Shown here: positions 1-6,467 of the stretch, piece by piece
Layout of the letters: each line of letters starts with the position of its first letter
How positions within the stretch are numbered: the first letter of the stretch is position 1
DNA from: an uncultured Porphyromonas sp.
GTDB taxonomy: Bacteria; Bacteroidota; Bacteroidia; Bacteroidales; Porphyromonadaceae
Length of the DNA stretch: 11,112 nucleotides
NCBI GenBank assembly: GCA_945875135.1
Contig: CAMCJO010000038.1
Coordinates: 1-11,112 of the forward strand
Direction: 5' to 3'
Made by a program: the position numbers and the translations under genes
The notes under the pieces: model-generated
Told to the model about the DNA's origin: nothing
The model's input: the letters and a program-made list of their open reading frames with translations, nothing else
Database searches by the model: none

Positions 1-54
1 AGCCTCCTCTTCGACCTGATAGGAGGCTAGTTGTACCATTCGGTCATCGTTCAT
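1..54 (-). CDS. Unidentified protein, N-terminal 18 codons only
   Basis: An ATG at 54-52 opens a reading frame that stays open to the window edge and gives MNDDRMVQLASYQVEEEA. A second ATG lies five codons downstream and could be the true start. The piece is GC-richer than the restriction-modification island just upstream of it, so it looks like the backbone gene on the far side of the island. The fragment is too short to name a family. The upstream 55-138 stretch is AT-rich and could hold its promoter, but I see no TAnnTTTG element there. Confidence 0.4.
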   Translation of the reverse strand, partial: MNDDRMVQLASYQVEEEA

Positions 55-138
55 AGCTGTAAAGGGGTTAAGAATAAGAATACTAATAATATAAGGAACT
101 ACTTACTATGCCAAGTGAGGAGCTTAGCCCTAGGAATC

Positions 139-1878
139 TTATAGGCTGATAACTATTTCATCGTTATTCATTAGTTGAGGGATTTGGCTATACTCCCTAC
201 ATTGTGCTTTAAGAGACTCAGCCAAATATAGTAGGTTGATGACGTTAATGGCTGCACCTTTAGTGTTTGTTCGGTGGTAGATGTTATCTAGCTTATCTTT
301 GTATTGGCTTATAAACTTGGAGGAGACAAAGAGGTAATAGAACGAGTTTATGTCGCTTCCAAAGTGCTTCCACCACCTGTTCGAGTTCCTCTTAGAGTCT
401 CGTTGGTTGTTTTCCTCGATATACCGTGTCATTTCATCTGCATGACTAATGGGTAAACTGTATCCGTCTTTGTAAGCTTTGGTGTCTAATATGATTCCGT
501 ATTGATTGAGGTAATAAGCTATTCCATCAGGCTTTCGTGAGCCTCCGAGGTGTAGTCCTTCGAAGTTTAATTCATTTACGAGCAAGTCTAAGGTTAGTAT
601 CTCAAGGTCTCTATTGGACTGACTGGTATAGGCATGCTCAATGAGCAGGAGGTACTTGTGATCTATGTGCAGTAGCTTAGGTCTGACTTGTTCTTTTAAC
701 TCTAGTATAGAGGACTTTGCGATGACTTTATCCTCCACAGGTATTTCTAGCTTTACAATATCGTCAGGACACTTATACTCTCCATTGCTATATCGTTGCA
801 CAGTGATCCCCATAGCCTCGATAATATGCAAATCTTCAGCTACAGAGTCCACAGACTCGATGATGCCGATGTCTTTAAGTGCTGCACATAAGCTCTCAAG
901 GCAGGCTCTTTTTTTGAGCAAAGTCTCGATTATATAAGCTCTGCGTGTACGTTTGTAGTCTCGATCCTGTCCTTTTGTGGCAAGCATATGCCAATAGACT
1001 ATTTTAGGGACTTTCTTATGTGAAGACTTGCCAAGTAGACGATTAAACGCTTTTATGCCCTTTAAGGAGAGCTTATAGCTTTGCATGTTAGGCTCAGTAT
1101 AGCTCTTATCCCCTACACTTACAGTGATCGCTTTTTTGATGCTTTGTATTAGCCCTAGTTTTTCCAACCAGCTACAAATCATACGCGCATACTTGTCGCT
1201 AGATCCTTCTGTATTGGCTCTGAGGTTTTTTTGTTCCTCTTTTGTATGAGCACTAGCTAAAGCTTGTACGTATAGATCTTGTGGTATGGAGGTAAACCCA
1301 GGCTCTCCAAGCCCTCCCAGTCTGCTGCCTATTTCAAACTTTGTCAGTGACTCCTCCCCAGCATCATTGAGTAATGTCATCACTCTCGTGGTAGGTGGAT
1401 AAGCAAGGAGTGCCGTCGTGAGCACATCTTGTCTCTCTGCGCCTTCTTCACTCCTGACAAAGTCCTCTCCTAAGGGGGTAATAAACAGAGTATCATCGTG
1501 ATGATTATAGCCCAAAAAACCGATAGAGACAGCCCAGCGGAGGAATCCATCTGTAGTCCAGTCATCAGAGTAGGGACGTCCTTGTTGCGTGACTATAGCT
1601 GCTTGTGCTATCCCAGTACATAGGGCATCTCGTCTCTTGCCCTTAGATGGCTTGCCCTTGCCTTTCATTAACGTATAACTAGCGACAATACCTTCTGGTG
1701 CCGAAAGGGCTTCCAGCATCTCATTGAGTAAAGCTTTATCCTGTACTAATGCCTCAAGCTCCCCTCTTACAAGCTTTTTGTGCATATAGCTGCCATAAGC
1801 AAAAACAGCGACTACGTCTCTTAGCTTGTCAAAGTCGGAGGGATTTTGCACCCATCCAAATGTTCTACTTGCTTTCAT
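139..1878 (-). CDS. FokI-like type IIS restriction endonuclease
   Basis: Predicted to cut DNA at a fixed distance from an asymmetric site, most likely GGATG. The 579-residue protein matches FokI in length and order of domains: an N-terminal recognition part (about 1-380) with FokI-like blocks RTFGWVQNP (5-13), DGFLRW (110-115), GEPGFTS (191-197), EGSSDKYARMI (224-234) and RTRRA (310-314), then a nuclease part (about 385-579). The PD-(D/E)XK centre is P450-D451 with D465-T466-K467, matching FokI D450, D467 and K469. ADEMTRY (480-486) carries D481 and R485, equivalent to the FokI dimer residues D483 and R487. It is the last gene of the operon, 6 bp after the second methyltransferase, so both methylases precede the nuclease in the transcript. 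A CATCC site lies inside the gene at 1853-1857. The family assignment is very firm; the exact target and cut distance are inferred. Confidence 0.96.
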   Translation of the reverse strand: MKASRTFGWVQNPSDFDKLRDVVAVFAYGSYMHKKLVRGELEALVQDKALLNEMLEALSAPEGIVASYTLMKGKGKPSKGKRRDALCTGIAQAAIVTQQGRPYSDDWTTDGFLRWAVSIGFLGYNHHDDTLFITPLGEDFVRSEEGAERQDVLTTALLAYPPTTRVMTLLNDAGEESLTKFEIGSRLGGLGEPGFTSIPQDLYVQALASAHTKEEQKNLRANTEGSSDKYARMICSWLEKLGLIQSIKKAITVSVGDKSYTEPNMQSYKLSLKGIKAFNRLLGKSSHKKVPKIVYWHMLATKGQDRDYKRTRRAYIIETLLKKRACLESLCAALKDIGIIESVDSVAEDLHIIEAMGITVQRYSNGEYKCPDDIVKLEIPVEDKVIAKSSILELKEQVRPKLLHIDHKYLLLIEHAYTSQSNRDLEILTLDLLVNELNFEGLHLGGSRKPDGIAYYLNQYGIILDTKAYKDGYSLPISHADEMTRYIEENNQRDSKRNSNRWWKHFGSDINSFYYLFVSSKFISQYKDKLDNIYHRTNTKGAAINVINLLYLAESLKAQCREYSQIPQLMNNDEIVISL

Positions 1879-1884
1879 AATAGG

Positions 1885-2724
1885 TCAGTAATTTGTAATC
1901 AGCACTTCTTGAGTTTTACCTTTGTTCTTTTTTTGGTAGCTACTATTGGAGTAGTCCATATTAAGGTAGTGGATGTTGTATTTTTTTGCCCATACTTCTA
2001 GTTCGATGTTGCTGTGACCATTGTTTTTGAAGACGTTAGACATTGCAAACTTGACTCCTCGCTTATCTAAGTCGTCTAGAATAGAGAAGAGAGAGAGGTC
2101 ATCTTGGACAGTCCAGCCTTCGAAGCCCCTTTTGCCATCATTGTAAGAACCTACAGAAGCTCTATAAGGAGGATCAGCATAGACGAAGTCTTCGGGTCCT
2201 ATCTGGGAATAGTCAAAATCCTTAAAGTGAAGACTCTCAAACTCGATGTTTTGCAATCTACGATACATTCCCACCAAACGGTTTTCGATGGTCCGATTGA
2301 AGCTACTCCTATTAGTGCCTGCGGGATTATTATAGTCTAAGTTGCTATTGAAGCGAAACTGGTAGTTGAATGAATAGGAAACAAGAACGAAAAGAAGCAG
2401 CGGGTGCTTGTTTTGGTTGTAGTAATCACGAAAAGCATAGTATGCCTCTCTATCTCCTTTAGACAGCTTATGCGTACTTATTATATCATAAATCTCACGC
2501 CTGACTTCAAATGGATTCGTCTCCTTGAGATACTGAAATATCTCAATCACAAAGTGGTTAATATCATTAGCCACTTTCCTCTCAGCTACAGCATTTATTG
2601 AGACATCTAGACCACCACAAAACAGATCATACAGTGTGACAATATCCTTCGGGAAGCGTGGTAGAATTTGTCCCAAGAGACGGTACTTATTCCCTATGTA
2701 ATTAAAAGGAGACTTGATGATCAT
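1885..2724 (-). CDS. Adenine-N6 DNA methyltransferase of the FokI-like system (second subunit)
   Basis: A D12/Dam-class adenine methyltransferase of 279 residues, predicted to protect one strand of the asymmetric target. Visible motifs are the N-terminal PFNYIGNK (6-13), the AdoMet-binding DLFCGGLDVS (33-42) and the catalytic DPPY (184-187, in YADPPYRAS). I chose the ATG at 2724-2722 because PFNYIGNK normally lies within the first residues. The open frame continues upstream to an ATG at 2853, but those 43 residues overlap the previous gene and look nothing like a methyltransferase N-terminus. The gene starts 13 bp after the first methyltransferase and ends 6 bp before the nuclease. It corresponds to the C-terminal half of the fused FokI methyltransferase. 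Which strand it modifies cannot be read from the sequence. Confidence 0.92.
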   Translation of the reverse strand: MIIKSPFNYIGNKYRLLGQILPRFPKDIVTLYDLFCGGLDVSINAVAERKVANDINHFVIEIFQYLKETNPFEVRREIYDIISTHKLSKGDREAYYAFRDYYNQNKHPLLLFVLVSYSFNYQFRFNSNLDYNNPAGTNRSSFNRTIENRLVGMYRRLQNIEFESLHFKDFDYSQIGPEDFVYADPPYRASVGSYNDGKRGFEGWTVQDDLSLFSILDDLDKRGVKFAMSNVFKNNGHSNIELEVWAKKYNIHYLNMDYSNSSYQKKNKGKTQEVLITNY

Positions 2725-2737
2725 TTGAAATCTTGGA

Positions 2738-3790
2738 TTATTTCTTTGCCACAAAGTAGAGGCGTTCAGAGAGGTTGTTGTTGTGCTTGGTGCTTGCATT
2801 TTTATAACGATTGTACTGAATGGCCTTATACTTAAAGGATCTCTCACTCCCATAGCTCAGTAAGAGCTCCTTAATCTCTTGATGTGATAGAAGCCCCTCG
2901 GAGTTATAACTGAAGATAATGTATCGTGCGTGTGTTCTCTCTATCAACCTCTTAGTCTCATCATACACTTTACTCTTAGAGCAAAAGAGACTCCGCTCAT
3001 TAGTATAGTCTCTAAGTCCAGTCTTACCCTTGATCTCGGGGTAGTCATATCGTGCAATAGTCTCTAAGATATGGTAGTTGGGAAGGTATTGACGCTGGTT
3101 ATAGGGAGGGTCGTAGTAGGCCAAATCCACGTCTATGCTATCAACAATATCTAGGGAGTCTCTATTATATACTATATGATGGGTGCTTCGGTTCACACTT
3201 AGAGGGGCTTCAAGAGGTAAGTACTCTAGAGTGAGAGGCTTTAGGGCTCTAGGATCCCAATGCTTGAGGAAGGCTCCATAGACTCCCGTTGTGTTGCTTA
3301 CAAAAGGCACAGCCTCTAGAAGGATTGCTAGCAGATGAAAATACTCATCATCACTCAAATATCCCTTGTCCCTCCACCGTTCGATAGTAAGGCGTATGAG
3401 GTCTATCTTGCGTGCATTCGACTCTGTAAAGTACATACGCCCACCACGAGGGCTGTAGTGTTGATACATAAAGAGAGCCTTTGTGTCGTCGTCTAAATCA
3501 GCTTTGAGGTCAGTTATACCATTGAGGTGTCGAACAGGGTCCCTAATGCCAATCTCACGAAGTCCTTCAAATTTAAGGGGACGCGATATAGAGGTAGTCC
3601 CACGCAGTAAGACATAACTAAAATACATTAGATCATTGGAGTAGGTGCTAAGTCCAGCACGCTTAAATAGTCGTGTCACCACGCCCGACCCACTAAATAG
3701 GTCTGATGCACTTCTGACCCCCTCTGTATAGGTCTCTATCATCTCCATAATATTCGGAAAGATGAGAGACTTGCCTCCAATAAATCTCAT
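2738..3790 (-). CDS. Adenine-N6 DNA methyltransferase of the FokI-like system (first subunit)
   Basis: First gene of the operon, 350 residues. It begins directly with MRFIGGK (1-7), the D12-class motif X; the AdoMet loop is DLFSGSGVVT (30-39) and the catalytic motif is DPPY (227-230, in AYYDPPYNQRQY). It ends naturally in a beta-strand-like LYFVAKK, so it is not truncated. It corresponds to the N-terminal half of the FokI methyltransferase. Together the two genes encode 629 residues, close to the roughly 650 of the fused FokI enzyme. An asymmetric site needs a separate activity for each strand, which explains two enzymes with one nuclease. AAGGGAG lies just upstream of the ATG and a TATCTTTG promoter-like element 19 bp upstream. 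Confidence 0.93.
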   Translation of the reverse strand: MRFIGGKSLIFPNIMEMIETYTEGVRSASDLFSGSGVVTRLFKRAGLSTYSNDLMYFSYVLLRGTTSISRPLKFEGLREIGIRDPVRHLNGITDLKADLDDDTKALFMYQHYSPRGGRMYFTESNARKIDLIRLTIERWRDKGYLSDDEYFHLLAILLEAVPFVSNTTGVYGAFLKHWDPRALKPLTLEYLPLEAPLSVNRSTHHIVYNRDSLDIVDSIDVDLAYYDPPYNQRQYLPNYHILETIARYDYPEIKGKTGLRDYTNERSLFCSKSKVYDETKRLIERTHARYIIFSYNSEGLLSHQEIKELLLSYGSERSFKYKAIQYNRYKNASTKHNNNLSERLYFVAKK

Positions 3791-3809
3791 AGACTCCCTT
3801 TTTACTCCC

Positions 3810-3817
3810 CAAAGATA
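3810..3817 (-). promoter_or_regulatory. Promoter -7 element for the restriction-modification operon
   Basis: Read on the minus strand this is TATCTTTG, a perfect match to the Bacteroidota -7 consensus TAnnTTTG. It lies 19 bp upstream of the first methyltransferase ATG, giving a leader of only about a dozen bases. No TTG is seen at the usual -33 spacing, though other Bacteroidota promoters also lack it. The same octamer precedes two other genes in the window. Confidence 0.55.
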
Positions 3818-3825
3818 TGGAATTA

Positions 3826-3966
3826 TTACAACTTGGTTGTCTTATTCCAATCTGTATGGTCGAGTCGTAGATTGGGGCTGTGTGTTGTTACGACTTCCCG
3901 ATGTACTACTGATTTGGGTAGTCGTGCTATCTCACCACAACTCTCTTGAAGGATTGGTTTTGACAT
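3826..3966 (-). CDS. Possible 46-residue small protein, unrecognised
   Basis: An ATG at 3966-3964 preceded by AGAGGA at good Shine-Dalgarno spacing opens a 46-codon frame ending in TAA at 3828-3826, in the gap between nadD and the methyltransferase operon. The product starts MSKPILQESCGEIARLPK and is hydrophilic. I see no helix-turn-helix, no signal peptide and no resemblance to known restriction controller proteins, which are usually longer. Its last codons form the inverted repeat upstream of the operon promoter. It may be a leader peptide, a gene remnant or simply a chance frame. Confidence 0.25.
   Translation of the reverse strand: MSKPILQESCGEIARLPKSVVHREVVTTHSPNLRLDHTDWNKTTKL
3828..3840. 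repeat. Short inverted repeat just upstream of the operon promoter
   Basis: ACAAC-TTG-GTTGT is a perfect 5 bp inverted repeat with a 3-base centre. It ends 11 bp upstream of the TATCTTTG element, where an operator could sit. No controller-protein gene is recognisable, and a repeat of this size can arise by chance. Confidence 0.3.
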
Positions 3967-4055
3967 AGAAATCCTCTGACGACTATTGACAGCCGTAGAG
4001 AACAGAACTCTTGTGGTAGTACAGTACCTTTGTTGTACTTCCTTTGCTGTGAAAG

Positions 4056-4724
4056 CTAATTGGAGCAAGAAAGCAGTGTGTCGTATAGTGCAGGCTGAGG
4101 AAGCCAGTGGCGTAGGTCGCGCCCCTCGCGGAGTGCCTGACGGATCGTTGTGGAGGAGATCTCTATCTGAGGGGCTTCGCTGAGCAATCGTATCTGAGCT
4201 GTGGGGTACTGCTCGACGAGCTGGGAGAGGTCGTACCCTCTCCGCGGATAGACTACGAGTGGCAGACGATCTATGAGCTCGCCGTGGCGATACCACTGGG
4301 AGAGTGATGCTAAGCTGTCAGCACCGATGATGAGGCTGAAGGAGCAGTGCGGGTAGTGCTCCTCGAGAGCGGTGAGCGTCTCTAGCGTGTAGTGTGGCTC
4401 AGGCAGCATGGACTCGATCGTGCAGAGCTCGTAGCGTGGATCGGACTGGATGGCCTGTTCGATCATGTGACAGCGTAGCGTGTAGGGTAGCGTGGGGCCT
4501 TGCTCCTTAAGCGGGTTCTGCGGGGTAGGCATGAACCATATTTGCGTTAGTCCCGACAGCTCCGGATAAGCCAAGATGTAGTCACAGAGAGCAAGGTGCC
4601 CGATGTGTAGCGGGTCAAAGCTACCACCGAAGAGACCGACAGTCCCGCTAACGTCTGATGCTGCAGGACGCAGCAGGGTCAGATCAAGGGACTTACTCCT
4701 AGAGTCTTTACCTTCAGTAGTCAT
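4056..4724 (-). CDS. nadD: Nicotinate-mononucleotide adenylyltransferase
   Basis: Transfers AMP from ATP to nicotinic acid mononucleotide to make deamido-NAD, an essential step of NAD synthesis in the cytosol. The nucleotidyltransferase signature GGSFDPLHIGH is at residues 33-43, GADSL at 134-138 and the C-terminal ATP-site motif ISSTTIRQALREG at 189-201. At 222 residues it is slightly long because about 27 residues precede the core strand (TVGLFGG); no other ATG or GTG lies in this extension, so the ATG at 4724 is the best start. The gene lies 36 bp after the Wzz-like gene, with a hairpin and U-tract in between. Its stop codon marks the edge of the low-GC island. Confidence 0.95.
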   Translation of the reverse strand: MTTEGKDSRSKSLDLTLLRPAASDVSGTVGLFGGSFDPLHIGHLALCDYILAYPELSGLTQIWFMPTPQNPLKEQGPTLPYTLRCHMIEQAIQSDPRYELCTIESMLPEPHYTLETLTALEEHYPHCSFSLIIGADSLASLSQWYRHGELIDRLPLVVYPRRGYDLSQLVEQYPTAQIRLLSEAPQIEISSTTIRQALREGRDLRHWLPQPALYDTLLSCSN

Positions 4725-4736
4725 AGTCTGATCGAT

Positions 4737-4757
4737 AAAAAGTAGGGTGGCTACCCT
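4737..4757 (-). terminator. Weak rho-independent terminator or attenuator before nadD
   Basis: On the minus strand AGGGT-AGCC-ACCCT forms a 5 bp stem with a 4-base loop, followed two bases later by TTTTT. It lies 3 bp after the stop codon of the Wzz-like gene and its U-tract ends 12 bp before the nadD ATG. The stem is short, so termination may be partial. There is too little room after it for a separate nadD promoter. Confidence 0.45.
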
Positions 4758-4760
4758 TAG

Positions 4761-6401
4761 TTACTCGATCCAAAGGGTCTCTATGCGGGAGCGGTCTAGC
4801 TGCTGTCTGATCTGTAGCTGATGGACGACACGCTTGATCGCCCTGACTCGCGTGCTGCCACGATAGATGCAGTAGAGGCTCTGCTCTACGCTACTAGAGA
4901 GGAGATAAGCGGTCGAGTCCTTCGTAAGTGCTGGCGGAGCAATGATCGTGAGCTGATGCTGCGCCTGTAGCTGCTTGAGTTGCTGCTGGAAAGCGGTGGA
5001 ACCTACCAGACCTGGTGTGAGCGTACTGTGGTAGACGTCACTGGGCGTCTTGCTAGCAGCCTTTTGCTCTGCTAAGTCTAAGTGCCACACAGCGCAGGAA
5101 ACGCCTCTCTGCTGTAAGGCTTGCTGTAACTCTGCTATGAGCTGGTCGTGATACTTCGTCCTATTGGGTGTAGCGAGCTGTATGGTACGTGACTCGCCTT
5201 GCGGTGGTGTGACGAGGCTACACAGCTCCTCGAGATTGAGATAGAGAGCGTTCTTGCCCTTACGATCTCGCTGCAGGTCTAGTCTGAGACGACGACGTAG
5301 GAGACTGGGCAACTCGGAGAGATAGTAGATGACGCCTAGTATAGCCCAGTAGATGTACATCAGGAGTAGCGGCAGGAGTAGACCTAGGAGTCCCATACCT
5401 GCTATGATGAATAGGTCTGGCTGTGTCTCTCTCAGCACACGAGGCTGGTCAATCAGTCTAAATGGCGACAGCCCTGCCACTGGTACCGACCCAGCAAAGC
5501 GACCTAGCGAATCGGTGACGCCCTCATCACTTAGTTGCTCGGCCCAGCCTAGACTATCGGTGACAACGTACATCTCATAGAGTAGGTCTAGACAGCGACG
5601 CTCGGAGCGATTAGAGGGTAGCTCGACACGTATCACCGAGGAGAGGGGTAAGTCTTCCTTTTTCATCGTTATCTCCATATCCTGCTCGTAGGCAACGCGG
5701 GTATCTACGAGCGGAGAGTAGGTGATAGGGATCTCCGTATACTCCTGATCGATATGGTAAGGGTAGTGCTGCGCCGGGTCGTCTAGTGTCACAGTGATAG
5801 GTCCCACGGGCGTCTCTTGAGTTGTGCCGACAGGGATGACTACATCGTATGACTCATAGAGCGGTTGACCCTGTACGACACCTGAGAATGCACTCATCGT
5901 AACCTGCTTCGGATGCACTGGATCATCTAGCCGAGCGATACAGTCCAGCTTGTCCGTCGGTAGGAGGTTGCCAAAGCGTACGATGATCGGCGTCTGATTG
6001 TAGTAGTCACGCATCCCAAAGGGAGTCTTGACCCAGTAGTTCACCTGAAAGTCAATACGCTTGCCCGCCTCTTCGACGGCCGTCGTCGTACTGAGCAAAG
6101 CTGCGATATACTCAGGCGTCCATGGCGACGTCTTGAGTGTCGAGTCGCTCAGCTGCATAATTGGATTCGTCAGCTCGTGTGGTTGTCGTGAGGAGAGGTG
6201 CATGTAGTACGTCTGACGCCCTAGGGGACGATGGTCTGCGATGACCTTGCCCAGTACGACAAAGAGTGCGACAGAGAGTACAAACCAGTACCACTGCTTC
6301 AGGATCAAACGAAGGATCTGCGAGAAGGTGGGGCGTGAGCCCTCGTCTAGATAGCTTGGCTGATCGTTGACAGCTCTATTGGGGAGCGATGATTGGGTCA
6401 T
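4761..6401 (-). CDS. Wzz-like polysaccharide co-polymerase with degenerate kinase tail
   Basis: Probably controls chain length of a surface polysaccharide (O-antigen or capsule) in the inner membrane. The 546-residue protein has a short cytosolic N-terminus, a membrane segment at about 38-54, a long periplasmic domain, a proline-containing stretch before the second membrane segment (SPFRLIDQPRV, 312-322) and that segment at about 330-356. This is the polysaccharide co-polymerase layout. The cytosolic C-terminus (about 380-546) resembles a bacterial tyrosine-kinase domain in its order of elements: a strand and helix at 405-441 where Walker A and A' should be, and TIIAPPAL (485-492) where the 'IDxPP' Walker B strand should be. 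The P-loop lysine and Walker aspartates are absent (RTIQLATPNRTKYHD, 405-419), so ATP-dependent kinase activity is unlikely. A TATCTTTG element lies 19 bp upstream of the ATG. Confidence 0.8.
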   Translation of the reverse strand: MTQSSLPNRAVNDQPSYLDEGSRPTFSQILRLILKQWYWFVLSVALFVVLGKVIADHRPLGRQTYYMHLSSRQPHELTNPIMQLSDSTLKTSPWTPEYIAALLSTTTAVEEAGKRIDFQVNYWVKTPFGMRDYYNQTPIIVRFGNLLPTDKLDCIARLDDPVHPKQVTMSAFSGVVQGQPLYESYDVVIPVGTTQETPVGPITVTLDDPAQHYPYHIDQEYTEIPITYSPLVDTRVAYEQDMEITMKKEDLPLSSVIRVELPSNRSERRCLDLLYEMYVVTDSLGWAEQLSDEGVTDSLGRFAGSVPVAGLSPFRLIDQPRVLRETQPDLFIIAGMGLLGLLLPLLLMYIYWAILGVIYYLSELPSLLRRRLRLDLQRDRKGKNALYLNLEELCSLVTPPQGESRTIQLATPNRTKYHDQLIAELQQALQQRGVSCAVWHLDLAEQKAASKTPSDVYHSTLTPGLVGSTAFQQQLKQLQAQHQLTIIAPPALTKDSTAYLLSSSVEQSLYCIYRGSTRVRAIKRVVHQLQIRQQLDRSRIETLWIE

Positions 6402-6420
6402 AATGTATGGCTATATGGTG

Positions 6421-6428
6421 CAAAGATA
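6421..6428 (-). promoter_or_regulatory. Promoter -7 element for the Wzz-like gene and nadD
   Basis: TATCTTTG on the minus strand, matching TAnnTTTG, lies 19 bp upstream of the Wzz-like start codon in the 66 bp gap after apbE. Its spacing to the ATG is the same as at the restriction-modification operon. No convincing -33 TTG is present at the expected distance. Confidence 0.5.
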
Positions 6429-6467
6429 AGAAAGTCCGTCCTATATCGCTAGAGAAGCAAGCCAGCG

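Larger units (their letters stand above)
55..4055. other. Low-GC island carrying a FokI-like restriction-modification operon
   Basis: Between the unidentified gene at the left edge and the stop codon of nadD, base composition is clearly lower than in the rest of the window. I counted 23 G+C in 181-240 and 22 in 2461-2520, against 35 in 4801-4860 and 39 in 9301-9360 (each of 60). The shift begins almost exactly at the nadD stop and ends before 54. All convincing genes inside belong to one restriction-modification operon, so I infer a unit acquired by horizontal transfer. No integrase, transposase or clear terminal inverted repeats are visible. A short near-repeat (GCTGTAAAG at 56-64, GCTGTGAAAG at 4046-4055) sits at both edges and may be chance. 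Confidence 0.7.

Noticed and set aside
909..1987. Several A7 tracts (minus strand) in the nuclease and second methyltransferase genes, at 909-915, 1226-1232, 1928-1934 and 1981-1987, as possible phase-variation switches
   Set aside because: Seven-base tracts are expected by chance in AT-rich coding DNA and are shorter than typical slippage switches; all frames are intact.
2725..2853. Upstream extension of the second methyltransferase by 43 residues, overlapping the first methyltransferase
   Set aside because: The extra residues are low-complexity and unlike any methyltransferase N-terminus, while motif X (PFNYIGNK) lies at the expected distance from the ATG at 2724.
4012..4038. AGTAC-CTTTGTT-GTACT inverted repeat as a terminator after nadD
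   Set aside because: The stem is only 5 bp, the loop is AT-rich and no U-tract follows on the minus strand.
3967..4296. Long frame overlapping the 3' part of nadD on the same strand
   Set aside because: It is an out-of-frame shadow of nadD with Arg/Ser/Pro-rich composition; only its last 46 codons, outside nadD, were considered.
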